A stretch of 64,000 nucleotides of DNA from Thiobacillus thioparus DSM 505. Lineage in GTDB: Bacteria > Pseudomonadota > Gammaproteobacteria > Burkholderiales > Thiobacillaceae. The position numbers and the translations under genes are program-made. Every line of letters starts with the position of its first letter. The stretch's first letter is position 1. Shown here one piece after another: positions 27,003 to 37,347 of this stretch. The stretch lies in NCBI RefSeq assembly GCF_000373385.1, contig NZ_KB891329.1, positions 1-64,000 of the forward strand, in the 5' to 3' direction. Below the pieces are notes generated by a model. That model worked only from the letters and a program-made list of their open reading frames with translations. It did not search any database and had not been told where the DNA came from.

Positions 27003-27881
27003 ATGACAGCCCAGCCCGCCATTTTCGATCCCATTCCCATTCACGAACGGCATCTGTTCTTCGATCTGGAGTCTGGGGCCGATTGCCGGTCTGCCCTGCA
27101 CGCGCTGGCCGCGCACTGCGACGGCCACTCGGCCGTGCTGGGTGTCGGCCTGGACGTCACCCAGGCCCTCGGCGTGCAGCTTGAGGGCTTGCGCGGTTTT
27201 CCTGTTTTGCCGGATGCACGTCCCCCGATTCCGGCGACACAGCATGCACTCTGGCGGTGGCTGCGCGGCGATGAGCCAGGCGATCTGCTGTTGCGCGGCC
27301 ATGCCTGGCAGGCGCTGGTTGCGCCTACCTTCAAATTGACGCAGGCGATTGTCAGCTTCCGCCACCAGGATTGCCGTGATCTGACAGGCTACGAAGACGG
27401 CACCGAAAATCCCAAGGATGAGGATGTGGTCGAGGCTGCGGTGGCGCAGGGGCAGGGCGCGGGTATCGATGGTTCCAGTTTTGCGGCGGTGCAGCAGTGG
27501 CTGCATGATTTCCCCGGATTCGATGCAATGTCCCGTGCCGAGCAGGACAACTGCTTCGGTCGTGAACGCGACAGCAACGAAGAGCTCGACGACGCGCCCG
27601 AATCGGCGCACGTCAAACGCACCGTGCAGGAGGGTTTCGAACCCGAGGCCTTCGTGGTGCGCCGTTCCATGCCGTGGGTGGCAGGCGCAGATGCGGGACT
27701 CGTGTTCCTGGCGTTCGGCAAATCGTTCGATGTCTTCGAAGCGCAGTTGCACCGCATGACTGGCCACGACGACGGCATCATCGATGCGCTGTTCCGCTTC
27801 ACCCGCCCGCTTACCGGCGGGTATTACTGGTGTCCGCCACGGGGCAGTGCGGGCATCGACCTGCGGGCCTTGGATCGTTGA
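27003..27881 (+). CDS. DyP-type heme peroxidase (YfeX-like)
   Basis: Heme b peroxidase of the dye-decolorising superfamily; 292 residues, the short YfeX-like class. The distal GxxDG motif is GYEDGTENP, the proximal heme ligand is the His in ESAHVKRT, and the conserved Arg is in FVVRRSMPW. No signal peptide is present, so it is cytoplasmic. No encapsulin or iron-uptake gene is beside it. The physiological substrate is unknown for this class. A 54-bp gap separates it from relA. Confidence 0.93.
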   Translation: MTAQPAIFDPIPIHERHLFFDLESGADCRSALHALAAHCDGHSAVLGVGLDVTQALGVQLEGLRGFPVLPDARPPIPATQHALWRWLRGDEPGDLLLRGHAWQALVAPTFKLTQAIVSFRHQDCRDLTGYEDGTENPKDEDVVEAAVAQGQGAGIDGSSFAAVQQWLHDFPGFDAMSRAEQDNCFGRERDSNEELDDAPESAHVKRTVQEGFEPEAFVVRRSMPWVAGADAGLVFLAFGKSFDVFEAQLHRMTGHDDGIIDALFRFTRPLTGGYYWCPPRGSAGIDLRALDR

Positions 27882-27883
27882 GC

Positions 27884-28291
27884 ATGGCCGGGCCGGCGGG
27901 CGATCCGGGGGAGCCGTCCGCGCGGCTGCCATGGTGGCGCAACTGGAAGGTGATGCTGCCGTTGTGGTGCGCGATCGGCGGGCTGGTGTGGCTGGGACTG
28001 TATTTCAATGTCGACCGCGGCGTGATCGCAGCCAGCGTGGTGGCCGTGGGGTTGATCTCCAATGCCTTTGTCTGGCTGCTGGGCGTCATCGCGCTGGTGC
28101 CGGTGATTGGCCCGGTCATCGTCAAGATACTGTCGATCGGCTTCATCTGGCTGCTCAACGCGATCGGCTATCTGGTGTCCTACGTCGCCATCCGGCGTGG
28201 CTATTCGAAGGACGTCCTGACTTATCGCGGGCTGACCATCGCAGTCATCATCGGCATCGTGATCGGTTTCGTGCTCGGGAAGCTGCTCTAG
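27884..28291 (+). CDS. Hypothetical membrane protein
   Basis: A 135-residue protein of unknown function. After a polar, Pro-rich N-terminus (about 20 residues) there are three or four hydrophobic segments (about 25-42, 50-90 in two parts, and 115-134), separated by a basic loop RRGYSKDVLTYRG. The ATG at 27884 begins 2 bp after the peroxidase stop, suggesting co-transcription. Longer upstream readings in the same frame run through the peroxidase gene and are rejected. Confidence 0.72.
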   Translation: MAGPAGDPGEPSARLPWWRNWKVMLPLWCAIGGLVWLGLYFNVDRGVIAASVVAVGLISNAFVWLLGVIALVPVIGPVIVKILSIGFIWLLNAIGYLVSYVAIRRGYSKDVLTYRGLTIAVIIGIVIGFVLGKLL

Positions 28292-28306
28292 GGCGGAGGA
28301 AGATAC

Positions 28307-29401
28307 CTAGGCGGCGGCCAGAATCGTGCGCGCCAGTTGCTGCAGCCCACTGGCCGACAGATCGTCCGTGTGGAAGAGCTGATCAGAAGGCGAAGCTGCG
28401 TAGTTTTTCGCAAGCGATTTGAGATAGGTCGGGTCGTAATGCTGGTCGAGCAGGGCGGTCACCAGTTCGGGCCACGCCCGTTCATTGGCCAGCGTCTGCC
28501 ATGTCGCCACAGTCTCGTTGCCGCGCAAGGGAGTGAGGTAGGCGAGTTGGCGATTGATCGTCCCGGGGTCGTGCAGGAAATGCATGTAATCCTCGGTCAG
28601 CAACCGGACCCGTGCTGCCAGGGGCACCTCCAGCCGCAGGCAGGTGCTGGCGCGCATGGCAACGATCAGCGCATCGGGGACGCGCAGCGCGCCGATCTTC
28701 TTGCTTTCCGATTCGACGAATACAGGGCGCGCCAAGTCGAAGCGGCTCAGCGCGAACCAGATCGCGCTTTCGAAGCTTTTTTGCGATGGTTGAGGCTGGC
28801 CCGGGAGCGCGCCCAGCAGCGAACCCCGGTGCGCCGCCAGCGCCTCGAGATCGAGTACCTGGGCGCCTGCGTCAGCCAGGGCTTGTAGCAGGCGACTTTT
28901 TCCGCTGCCAGTCGGGCCGCATACCACGCGATAGGTCAACAGCGCCGGCAGGCGGTCGAGCTCGGCCGTCACATGACGCCGATAGGCCTTGTAGCCCCCT
29001 TCGAGCTGCACGGCGCCAAAGCCGATTTTCTGCAGGACATGCGTCAGCGAACCGCTGCGGCTACCGCCGCGCCAGCAATAGACGAGCGGGCGATACGATT
29101 TGGGCTTGTCAATGAACCAGGCGTCCAGATGTTTCGCGATGTTGCGCGACACCAGCGCCGCGCCGACCTTCTTCGCTTCGAACGACGATATCTGCTTGTA
29201 CAGCGTACCCACACGCTCGCGCTCGGCGTCGTCCAGTACCGGCAAATTGATCGCGCCAGGAATATGATCCTCAGAAAATTCGCCGGGGGAACGGACGTCG
29301 ATGATGTCAGTGTAGGCGGGAAGGTCAGCTACGGTGACAGGCAAACTGGACTCAACTTTCGGGGAAAACGAGGGGACGGGCTGGAATGTCGCCATTGTCA
29401 C
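28307..29401 (-). CDS. mnmH: tRNA 2-selenouridine synthase MnmH (SelU)
   Basis: Replaces sulphur by selenium (through a geranylated intermediate) at the wobble uridine of tRNAs for Lys, Glu and Gln. The 364-residue protein has an N-terminal rhodanese domain with the catalytic cysteine C109 in VYCWRGGSRSG, then a P-loop domain with GPTGSGKS (162-169). It needs selenophosphate, but selD is not in this window. It ends 16 bp from the convergent membrane-protein gene. Start at 29401 or two codons later. Confidence 0.93.
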   Translation of the reverse strand: MTMATFQPVPSFSPKVESSLPVTVADLPAYTDIIDVRSPGEFSEDHIPGAINLPVLDDAERERVGTLYKQISSFEAKKVGAALVSRNIAKHLDAWFIDKPKSYRPLVYCWRGGSRSGSLTHVLQKIGFGAVQLEGGYKAYRRHVTAELDRLPALLTYRVVCGPTGSGKSRLLQALADAGAQVLDLEALAAHRGSLLGALPGQPQPSQKSFESAIWFALSRFDLARPVFVESESKKIGALRVPDALIVAMRASTCLRLEVPLAARVRLLTEDYMHFLHDPGTINRQLAYLTPLRGNETVATWQTLANERAWPELVTALLDQHYDPTYLKSLAKNYAASPSDQLFHTDDLSASGLQQLARTILAAA

Positions 29402-29529
29402 ATGGCTGTCAGTGCGGTGGCAAAGCCTGATCCGTCACAGCCAGGAAGGGCAGGTCACGAATCGATCGCGAGGAGGGGCGATATGGGAAAACGCGGGAGA
29501 GGCCTCGGCTACAACCGGGGACAGGACAA

Positions 29530-29558
29530 ACGTCTTGGCGCGCAGCGCGCCAAGACGT
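29530..29558 (-). terminator. Terminator-like perfect hairpin
   Basis: A perfect 13-bp inverted repeat (acgtcttggcgcg / cgcgccaagacgt) around a 3-nt loop lies 4 bp beyond the stop of the small reverse-strand gene. On the minus strand it is followed by TTGTCCTGT, a weak T-tract. It probably ends that transcript and separates it from mnmH. Confidence 0.65.
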
Positions 29559-29562
29559 CGGA

Positions 29563-29736
29563 TCAGACGGATTTCAGTGTTGCGGGTTTGCGATCTTCGG
29601 CACGCCGGCTCGTCGCCTTGCGGCGATCGGCCATGATCTGGGGGGGCAGTGCTGCGTCACGCGGGGCAACCCGACGGTCACCCAAACGGCGTTCCAGCGG
29701 GATGAACTCGACGTCGTAAACGGGAAGAGCCGACAT
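29563..29736 (-). CDS. Small basic conserved hypothetical protein
   Basis: A 57-residue protein starting MSALPVYDVEFIPLERRLGD, very rich in Arg (several RR pairs), with no membrane segment. AAGGA stands before the ATG at 29736, which supports this start over one 20 codons upstream. The N-terminal P-L-E-R-R-x-x-D-R-R pattern looks like a short conserved family of betaproteobacteria. Function unknown; the charge suggests RNA or membrane-surface binding. Confidence 0.6.
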   Translation of the reverse strand: MSALPVYDVEFIPLERRLGDRRVAPRDAALPPQIMADRRKATSRRAEDRKPATLKSV

Positions 29737-29804
29737 GGGAATTCCTTGGTTGTCGATATGTTGACAATTGTAGTCGACAATTCGACAGGAGCACAAGGGA
29801 ATAC

Positions 29805-29840
29805 CCGACCGATAAGCGGATTATTTCATCCGTTGGTCGG
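29805..29840 (-). terminator. Imperfect hairpin downstream of smpB
   Basis: Nested inverted repeats (ccgacc 29805-29810 with ggtcgg 29835-29840, and cggat 29817-29821 with atccg 29828-29832) lie about 20 bp past the smpB stop. There is no clear T-run on the minus strand, so termination would be weak or Rho-assisted. Confidence 0.4.
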
Positions 29841-29860
29841 CGCTATATCCCGTATAGACG

Positions 29861-30304
29861 TTAGCTGGCGCGAATGAGGCGCTGCTTCTCGCGTTGCCAT
29901 TCGCGCTCTTTTTCCGCCGCACGCTTGTCGTGTTGCTTCTTGCCCTTGGCCAGCCCGATTTCCAGCTTGATGCGGCCTTTCGAGTAATGCATGTCGAGCG
30001 GCACGAGCGTGAAGCCGGCGCGTTCGGTCTTGCCGATCAGCTTGTTGATTTCCGCCGCGTGCAGCAGCAGTTTGCGCGAGCGCGTGGGGTCGGGGTGGAT
30101 ATGGGTGGAGGCGGTGGGCAGCGGACTGATGTGGCAACCGATCAGATACACCGCGCCGTTCTTGACGACGACATAGGCCTCCTTCAGTTGCACCCGGCCG
30201 GCACGGATGGCTTTCACTTCCCAGCCTTCGAGTATGAGGCCGGCCTCGAATTTTTCCTCGATGAAATAATCGTGAAAGGCTTTTTTGTTGTCGGCGATGC
30301 TCAT
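29861..30304 (-). CDS. smpB: SsrA-binding protein SmpB
   Basis: Binds tmRNA and brings it to stalled ribosomes for trans-translation. The 147-residue protein has the SmpB core: [20 protein letters not shown], then [16 protein letters not shown] and the [11 protein letters not shown] segment, and a basic C-terminal tail ([19 protein letters not shown]) that enters the mRNA channel. The start at 30304 matches the family; a GTG-type extension upstream does not. The tmRNA gene itself is not in the window. Divergent from ratA, 50 bp away. Confidence 0.96.
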   Translation of the reverse strand: MSIADNKKAFHDYFIEEKFEAGLILEGWEVKAIRAGRVQLKEAYVVVKNGAVYLIGCHISPLPTASTHIHPDPTRSRKLLLHAAEINKLIGKTERAGFTLVPLDMHYSKGRIKLEIGLAKGKKQHDKRAAEKEREWQREKQRLIRAS

Positions 30305-30354
30305 GGCGGACCGGGTTGCGTACAATTCTCGATTTTACAAGGCTTTAGGTATCC

Positions 30355-30789
30355 ATGGCGCGTGTGGAAAAAAGTGTGCTGGTGGCACACAGCCCGGAAC
30401 GCATGTTCGAGCTGGTTGATCGGGTCGAGGATTACTCCGATTTTCTGCCGTGGTGCGGCGGCACCGAGTTGAAAGTCCGCGACGAACACCGCACGGTGGC
30501 GACCATCCATATCGCCTATATGGGTATCCGCCAGAGCTTCACCACCGAAAACACCAAGATGCCTCCGAGCGAAATGCGGATCAGGCTCCAGGACGGCCCG
30601 TTTTCCGAACTGGAGGGCGCCTGGTCGTTTCTCCCGCTGGGGGACGATGCCTGCAAGGTGGAATTTCGCCTGCATTATGTCTTCTCCAGCCGTATGCTGG
30701 AAACCATCCTGGCACCTGTTTTCAGCCACATCACCAACACTTTTGTCGATGCCTTCGTGCGTCGCGCTGACGAGGTGTATGCCGTATGA
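30355..30789 (+). CDS. ratA: RatA/COQ10-like START-domain protein
   Basis: A 144-residue single-domain START protein of the RatA/Coq10 family. In E. coli RatA has been described as binding 50S subunits and blocking subunit joining; other evidence links the family to ubiquinone handling. Motifs: [17 protein letters not shown] at the N-terminus and [13 protein letters not shown] at the C-terminus. Its stop overlaps the ATG of ratB (ATGA), and the smpB-ratA-ratB arrangement is the usual one. Confidence 0.92.
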   Translation: MARVEKSVLVAHSPERMFELVDRVEDYSDFLPWCGGTELKVRDEHRTVATIHIAYMGIRQSFTTENTKMPPSEMRIRLQDGPFSELEGAWSFLPLGDDACKVEFRLHYVFSSRMLETILAPVFSHITNTFVDAFVRRADEVYAV

Positions 30790-31145
30790 ATACCGCCACG
30801 ATCAACGTCGAGGTCGTTTATGCCTTGCCCGAGCAACAAACCCTGCTGCAGGTACAGCTTGCCGAAGGTGCGAGCGTGGGAGATGCGATACGCCAATCCG
30901 GCGTGCTGGAGGCCTTTCCCGACATCGATCTCGCCAAGAACAAGGTCGGGATTTTCAGCAAGCTGGTCAAGCTGGACGAGCCACTACGCGACAAGGACCG
31001 GGTGGAAATCTACCGTCCCCTGATTGCCGATCCCAAAGAGGTGCGCCGCAAGCGCGCAGAAGAAGGCAAGGTTACCAAGAAGGGTGGGGGCGAAGCTCCC
31101 AGCGAAAAGGCTCCGGAAGCAGGCGCACCCGAAGCGGCGGCGTAA
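30786..31145 (+). CDS. ratB: RatB/RnfH family ubiquitin-fold protein
   Basis: A 119-residue protein of the RnfH family with a beta-grasp fold over about 90 residues: [36 protein letters not shown] and [16 protein letters not shown] are hallmarks. The 30-residue Glu/Ala/Lys-rich tail after it is likely disordered. Not strictly an antitoxin despite the name; its role remains unclear. ATG overlaps the ratA stop by 4 bp. Confidence 0.9.
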   Translation: MNTATINVEVVYALPEQQTLLQVQLAEGASVGDAIRQSGVLEAFPDIDLAKNKVGIFSKLVKLDEPLRDKDRVEIYRPLIADPKEVRRKRAEEGKVTKKGGGEAPSEKAPEAGAPEAAA

Positions 31146-31167
31146 TCCCGTTCGGGCTGTCTAGGCC

Positions 31168-31659
31168 TTATTTACAGAAGTCAGATACGGCCTTCTGGCT
31201 GTTTGCCAGCGCACTGACGCGCGCGGCATCGTCCATATAGGTGCGTTGTCCGGCGGCATCTGTTGTGTAGACGCGCGAGTTGTTTTGCAGGGTGCTGAGG
31301 TTGTTGCGCGCCTTGTCGCAGTTTTCGCGCTGTACGCGCGCCTGTTCGGCTTCCTTGTCGGCCTTGGCGCGCGCTTCGTCGGCTTCCTTGCGGCGTTTCT
31401 GGTAGGCCTGGTCCTTGGCGTCAAGCGATTGCGTGGCTTGGGACGTGATGTCAGCCTGCCCCGCTGTGCTGTTCTTGATGACCTGCGCCTTCAGCGTCGG
31501 CGGCTGGTCGGTGTAATGGACTTTGCCCTGGGCATCCGTCCATTTGTAGAGTTCTGCGTGCGCGTGGGTCGAGACTGCCAGCGCGCCCAAAAACAAAAGC
31601 CTTCCGGCATGAATCCGGAAGGCCTTGTTACTCAGTCGGGACAATGACAATTCAGTCAC
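31168..31659 (-). CDS. Exported DUF4124-domain protein
   Basis: Envelope protein with a DUF4124 domain (ELYKWTDAQGKVHYTDQPP) directly after a signal peptide ending in THAHA, then a long charged coiled-coil segment (about residues 80-125). Its N-terminus is unclear: no ATG gives a proper signal peptide. A GTG at 31659 gives a 163-residue product; TTG codons near 31596 are alternatives. The signal-peptide codons overlap the terminator of the upstream lipoprotein gene, so expression may rely on read-through. Function unknown. Confidence 0.68.
   Translation of the reverse strand: MTELSLSRLSNKAFRIHAGRLLFLGALAVSTHAHAELYKWTDAQGKVHYTDQPPTLKAQVIKNSTAGQADITSQATQSLDAKDQAYQKRRKEADEARAKADKEAEQARVQRENCDKARNNLSTLQNNSRVYTTDAAGQRTYMDDAARVSALANSQKAVSDFCK
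31587..31623 (-). terminator. Rho-independent terminator of the lipoprotein gene
   Basis: On the minus strand a perfect 9-bp stem (gccttccgg / ccggaaggc, 7-nt loop; 31599-31623) is followed by TTTTGTTTTT. It lies 29 bp beyond the lipoprotein stop and inside the 5' coding region of the DUF4124 gene. Confidence 0.85.
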
Positions 31660-31990
31660 CGACCTTGAGCATCGGGTAGTTGAGTTGGGCCATGCCTTTC
31701 TGGACCTGATCGCTGGCACGCTTGGCATCTTTCAGCACGGCTGCGCTGTCACCTTTCTCGGCAGCGGCTTCGGCGGCCTTGAGTGCGTCTGCTGCAGTGG
31801 TCCACAAGGCATTCTTGGCCTTGGCAGCCTTGACGTCGGCCTGGGCCGTGCTGAGCGCGGCCTGGGCTTCGGCGCTGATGGCGGCTTTGGCCGGGGTGGA
31901 CTCGCTGCTCGACGGTTTGGCATTCATATCGGCACAGCCGGACAGACCAAGCAGGGCTACGGAAGTCAGGACAAGCAAAGCTTTGGACAT
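31652..31990 (-). CDS. Small lipoprotein with Ala/Lys-rich helical body
   Basis: A 112-residue lipoprotein: signal peptide MSKALLVLTSVALLGLSGC with lipobox LSGC, then an Ser/Pro linker and an Ala-rich helical segment with heptad-like spacing (about residues 35-100). The N-terminal part resembles the short envelope lipoproteins that decorate the outer membrane, but no family is certain. GAGGAG lies before the ATG at 31990. It is transcribed away from guaB. Confidence 0.78.
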   Translation of the reverse strand: MSKALLVLTSVALLGLSGCADMNAKPSSSESTPAKAAISAEAQAALSTAQADVKAAKAKNALWTTAADALKAAEAAAEKGDSAAVLKDAKRASDQVQKGMAQLNYPMLKVGD

Positions 31991-32160
31991 TGTTTTATCT
32001 CCTCGAGTTGTATGGCGTTCAGGGGTCGGGCTTCCAACCGTATACCCTAGCAGATGGAATGCTGACGCAAAGTTAGCTGCATCACAGGCGCGAGTCAACC
32101 GCTTGACGTGCGATGCATCTTAGTAGATTACGACCAAACAGGCATACGGGCGTTTCCCGT

Positions 32161-32190
32161 TTGTGCAGGGGTGGCGCGCGCGCGTATAAT
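32161..32190 (+). promoter_or_regulatory. Sigma-70 promoter of guaB
   Basis: TTGTGC (32161-32166) and a perfect TATAAT (32185-32190) are 18 bp apart, with the guaB ATG 25 bp downstream of the -10 box and AAGGA before it. Confidence 0.75.
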
Positions 32191-32205
32191 TCCGCTTTGC
32201 GTTAA

Positions 32206-33675
<1,470 letters not shown>

Positions 33676-33676
33676 C

Positions 33677-34387
33677 ATGAATTCACGCCGGATAGTCGAG
33701 GCGCTGCTGCTTGCCGTTGGCATAGTTGTGGCTGCCTGGGTGCTGGGACAGTCCTTGCTGCAATTCAAGCAGGCCGACCGCAGTGTCGAAGTCAAGGGGC
33801 TCGCCGAACGCGAAGTCCCGGCCGATACCGCCATCTGGCCGGTTGCGTTCAGCGAAGCGGACAACGATTTGCCCAAGCTGTATCAGGCCCTGCAAGAAAA
33901 GAACGCGAAAATTGCCGCCTTCCTCCAGACCAGCGGCTTCAAGCCTGAGGAGATTTCAGTTTCGGCGCCGTCGATCACCGATCGCCAGGCGCAGGACTAT
34001 GGCAACGCTCAGCTGGCGGAGCGCCTGCGGTATAGCGGCAAATCGACGCTCACCGTCTATACCCGGCAGGTCGACCGCGTGCGTGAGGCGATGGCGCGCC
34101 TGGGCGAACTTGGCAAGCAGGGCATCGCCCTGTCGCCCGAGAACTATGAAAACCGCACGCAGTTCCTGTTCACCGGCCTCAATGCGCTGAAACCGGCCAT
34201 GATCGAGGAAGCGACCAAGAATGCGCGTATCTCGGCTGAAAAATTCGCCAAGGATTCGGATAGCCGTCTGGGCAAGATCCGGCGAGCCAATCAGGGCCAG
34301 TTCTCCATCGAAGACCGCGACGCCAGCACGCCCTACATCAAGAAAGTGCGCGTGGTGTCTTCGGTCGAATACCGCCTCATCGATTAA
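33677..34387 (+). CDS. SIMPL-domain (DUF541) exported protein
   Basis: A 236-residue protein with one N-terminal membrane/signal helix ([21 protein letters not shown]) and a SIMPL/DUF541 domain ([18 protein letters not shown] near the start, [15 protein letters not shown], and [13 protein letters not shown] at the end). Family members lie in the periplasm, with poorly defined roles in stress or envelope function. It starts 1 bp after guaB and lies between the two guanine genes, so it is co-transcribed with them without an obvious biochemical link. Confidence 0.88.
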   Translation: MNSRRIVEALLLAVGIVVAAWVLGQSLLQFKQADRSVEVKGLAEREVPADTAIWPVAFSEADNDLPKLYQALQEKNAKIAAFLQTSGFKPEEISVSAPSITDRQAQDYGNAQLAERLRYSGKSTLTVYTRQVDRVREAMARLGELGKQGIALSPENYENRTQFLFTGLNALKPAMIEEATKNARISAEKFAKDSDSRLGKIRRANQGQFSIEDRDASTPYIKKVRVVSSVEYRLID

Positions 34388-34413
34388 TCCTCACCGGGCC
34401 AGCCCGGCCAGCC

Positions 34414-35976
34414 ATGCACCAGAAAATCCTCATCCTCGACTTCGGTTCCCAATACACCCAACTCATCGCCCGCCGTGTGCGCGAGGCAGGCGTGTACTGC
34501 GAACTGCATCCCAACGACGTGACCGAAGCGTTCGTGCGTGATTTCGCGCCGGCCGGCATTATTCTCTCCGGGGGACCGAATTCGGTGTACGAGGACGAAA
34601 CGCCGCGCGCACCCGATGTCGTGTTCGCGCTCGGCGTGCCGGTGCTGGGCATCTGCTACGGCATGCAGACCATGGCGGCCCAACTCGGCGGCAAGGTCGA
34701 AAACGCCACCAAGCGCGAGTTCGGCTACGCCGAGATCCGTGCGCGCAGCCATACGGCGCTGCTGCGCGACATCCAGGATCGCGTCAACGACGAGGGTCAC
34801 GGTCTGCTCGACGTGTGGATGAGCCATGGCGACAAGGTGACCGCGTTGCCGTCCGGCTTCAAGGTGATGGCGAGCAATGCCGCCACGCCGATCGCCGCGA
34901 TGGCCGACGAAGACCGCAAGTTCTATGGCGTGCAGTTCCATCCCGAAGTCACCCACACGCTGCAGGGCAAAAATATTCTCAACCGCTTCGTGCGCGACCT
35001 GTGCGGCTGCGCGGGCGACTGGAACATGCCCGATTATGTCGATGAAGCCATCGGCAAAGTGCGTTCCGAGGTCGGCAGCGACGAGGTCATCCTTGGCTTG
35101 TCGGGCGGGGTCGACTCCTCCGTGGTCGCGGCGCTACTGCATCGCGCCATCGGCCAGCAGCTCACCTGTGTGTTCGTCGACAACGGCCTGTTGCGGCTGA
35201 ACGAGGCCGAACAGGTGATGCAGACTTTCGCCGACAACCTTGGCGTCAAGGTCATCCACGTCGACGCGCGCGACCGCTTCATGGACGCGCTCGCCGGCGT
35301 GTCCGACCCCGAACAGAAACGCAAGATCATCGGCCGCGAATTCGTCCACGTGTTCCAGGAAGAGGCTGAGAAGTTGCCGAGCGCCAAGTGGCTGGCGCAG
35401 GGCACCATCTATCCCGACGTCATCGAATCGGCCAGCGCCAAGACCAAGAAGGCGCACACCATCAAGAGCCACCACAACGTCGGCGGGCTGCCCGATACCT
35501 TGCATCTGAAACTGCTGGAGCCGCTGCGCGAACTGTTCAAGGACGAAGTGCGCGAACTCGGCATCGCGCTGGGCCTGCCGCACGACATGGTCTACCGTCA
35601 TCCTTTCCCTGGACCGGGACTGGGTGTGCGCATCCTCGGCGAAGTGAAGCGCGAATACGCCGATCTGTTGCGCCAAGCGGATGCGATCTTCATCGACGAA
35701 CTGCGGGCCTCCGGCTGGTACGAGAAAACCAGCCAGGCCTTCACCGTGTTTCTGCCGGTCAAGTCAGTCGGCGTCATGGGCGACGGCCGTACCTACGATT
35801 ACGTCGTCGCCCTGCGCGCCGTCGTCACCAGCGATTTCATGACCGCCCACTGGGCCGAACTGCCCTACACCCTGCTTGGCAAAGTTTCCAACCGCATCAT
35901 CAACGAAGTACGCGGTATCAACCGCGTTGTCTACGATATCAGCGGCAAGCCGCCGGCTACGATTGAGTGGGAGTGA
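34414..35976 (+). CDS. guaA: GMP synthase (glutamine-hydrolysing) GuaA
   Basis: Converts XMP to GMP using glutamine and ATP. The 520-residue protein has a class I glutamine amidotransferase domain (catalytic Cys in [11 protein letters not shown], His/Glu in [11 protein letters not shown]), an ATP pyrophosphatase domain with the P-loop LSGGVDSSV, and the C-terminal dimerisation domain ending PPATIEWE. Second half of the guanine branch with guaB; 26 bp after the SIMPL gene. Confidence 0.98.
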   Translation: MHQKILILDFGSQYTQLIARRVREAGVYCELHPNDVTEAFVRDFAPAGIILSGGPNSVYEDETPRAPDVVFALGVPVLGICYGMQTMAAQLGGKVENATKREFGYAEIRARSHTALLRDIQDRVNDEGHGLLDVWMSHGDKVTALPSGFKVMASNAATPIAAMADEDRKFYGVQFHPEVTHTLQGKNILNRFVRDLCGCAGDWNMPDYVDEAIGKVRSEVGSDEVILGLSGGVDSSVVAALLHRAIGQQLTCVFVDNGLLRLNEAEQVMQTFADNLGVKVIHVDARDRFMDALAGVSDPEQKRKIIGREFVHVFQEEAEKLPSAKWLAQGTIYPDVIESASAKTKKAHTIKSHHNVGGLPDTLHLKLLEPLRELFKDEVRELGIALGLPHDMVYRHPFPGPGLGVRILGEVKREYADLLRQADAIFIDELRASGWYEKTSQAFTVFLPVKSVGVMGDGRTYDYVVALRAVVTSDFMTAHWAELPYTLLGKVSNRIINEVRGINRVVYDISGKPPATIEWE

Positions 35977-36105
35977 GCCTTTCGAGGCGTTGGGCGAGGA
36001 GCACCGCAACGCGGGGATCGACCCGCCGAGGAAGGCTGGCCGCGACGCGCTAGCCGTGGTTTTGCCCCGCACTGCCAGAGCGGACCCTTTTGAGCTCCGC
36101 ATCCC

Positions 36106-37347
36106 ATGACAAGTGTCGCTGTAATCGGTGGCGGTCCGGCCGGCCTGATGGCTGCCGAAGTCTTGGCACAGGGTGGGTTTCAAGTCGACCTCTACGATGC
36201 CATGCCGTCGATCGGCCGCAAGTTCCTGCTGGCCGGAGCGGGGGGCATGAACATCACCCATTCGGAGCCTTCAGACGCCTTTCTCTCGCGCTATGGCGCG
36301 CACGCGTCCGCGATCAAACCGTTGCTTGACGCTTTCTCCCCCAGCACGCTGTGCGAATGGATTCATGGGCTGGGGATCGAGACCTTCGTCGGGTCGTCCG
36401 GGCGGGTTTTTCCCAAGGACATGAAGGCTGCACCGCTGTTGCGCGCTTGGCTGCATCGGCTGCGCGAATCCGGCGTGCGCATACACGTACGGCATCGCTG
36501 GCTGGGATGGACAGATGATGGGGCGCTGCATTTCGCCAGGCCGGAGGGCGAGTTTGCCGTGAAAGCCGACGCAGTGGTGCTGGCGCTCGGCGGCGCCAGC
36601 TGGCCGAAACTGGGATCGGATGGCGCCTGGGCGCCGCTGCTTGCCGGGCGCGGGGTCGAGGTCGCGCCGCTCGAGCCATCGAACTGCGGTTTCGACGTGG
36701 CCGGCGGCTGGAGCACGCACCTGCGCAGCCGCTTCGCCGGGCAGCCATTGAAAACCGTAGCATTGCGCTTCACTGACGCGGCAGGCCACACGCACCAGCG
36801 CAGGGGCGAGACGATGCTGTCCGACACCGGCATCGAGGGCAGCCTGATCTATGCACTGTCGGCGCCGTTGCGTGACACGATCAAGGCATTGGGCTCGGTG
36901 ACCGTGCTGCTTGATCTGGCACCGGATAAAACCCCGGATCGGGTCTTGGCCGAAGTGAACCATCCTCGTGGCGCACGTTCGCTGTCCAGCCACCTGCAAA
37001 GCCGGGCCGGGATCCGGGGCGCGAAAATGGCGCTGCTGCGTGAAGCGTTGTCGGCGGAGCAATTGAACGACCCGGTCAAGCTCGCGCACGCGATAAAATC
37101 GCTGCCACTTGTACTGGCTGCGCCGCGCCCCATCGAGGAGGCGATCAGCAGCGCCGGCGGCGTGCGCTTCGAGGGTCTTGATGACCATCTGATGCTGCGC
37201 GGTTCCCCCGGCGTATTCTGCGCGGGCGAGATGCTCGACTGGGAGGCACCTACCGGCGGCTATCTGCTCACCGCCTGCTTTGCCAGCGGCCGTGCGGCGG
37301 GGCAGGGCGCATTGAATTACTTATATCACCATGCTGCGACTGACTGA
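36106..37347 (+). CDS. TIGR03862-type flavoprotein (HI0933-like NAD(P)/FAD oxidoreductase)
   Basis: A 413-residue FAD-binding protein of the HI0933/YhiN superfamily. The N-terminal dinucleotide fold is VAVIGGGPAGLMAAEVLA, followed by GRKFLLAGAGGMNITHSE, a family signature, and at the C-terminus GVFCAGEMLDWEAPTGGYLL. The partner and reaction are unknown. It follows guaA after a 129-bp gap with no visible gene, and its end overlaps the next flavoprotein gene by 17 bp, so the two are likely coupled. Confidence 0.9.
   Translation: MTSVAVIGGGPAGLMAAEVLAQGGFQVDLYDAMPSIGRKFLLAGAGGMNITHSEPSDAFLSRYGAHASAIKPLLDAFSPSTLCEWIHGLGIETFVGSSGRVFPKDMKAAPLLRAWLHRLRESGVRIHVRHRWLGWTDDGALHFARPEGEFAVKADAVVLALGGASWPKLGSDGAWAPLLAGRGVEVAPLEPSNCGFDVAGGWSTHLRSRFAGQPLKTVALRFTDAAGHTHQRRGETMLSDTGIEGSLIYALSAPLRDTIKALGSVTVLLDLAPDKTPDRVLAEVNHPRGARSLSSHLQSRAGIRGAKMALLREALSAEQLNDPVKLAHAIKSLPLVLAAPRPIEEAISSAGGVRFEGLDDHLMLRGSPGVFCAGEMLDWEAPTGGYLLTACFASGRAAGQGALNYLYHHAATD

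Noticed and set aside
24723..27932. 1,069-codon open frame on the minus strand
   Set aside because: It lies antisense to relA and the peroxidase gene, is rich in His, Gln and Arg, and has no recognisable domain. This is the usual shadow of GC-rich genes with strong third-position bias.
29861..31145. RatA-RatB as a toxin-antitoxin pair
   Set aside because: The arrangement with smpB is a conserved housekeeping one, and RatB is a ubiquitin-fold RnfH protein; a plasmid-style addiction module is not supported.
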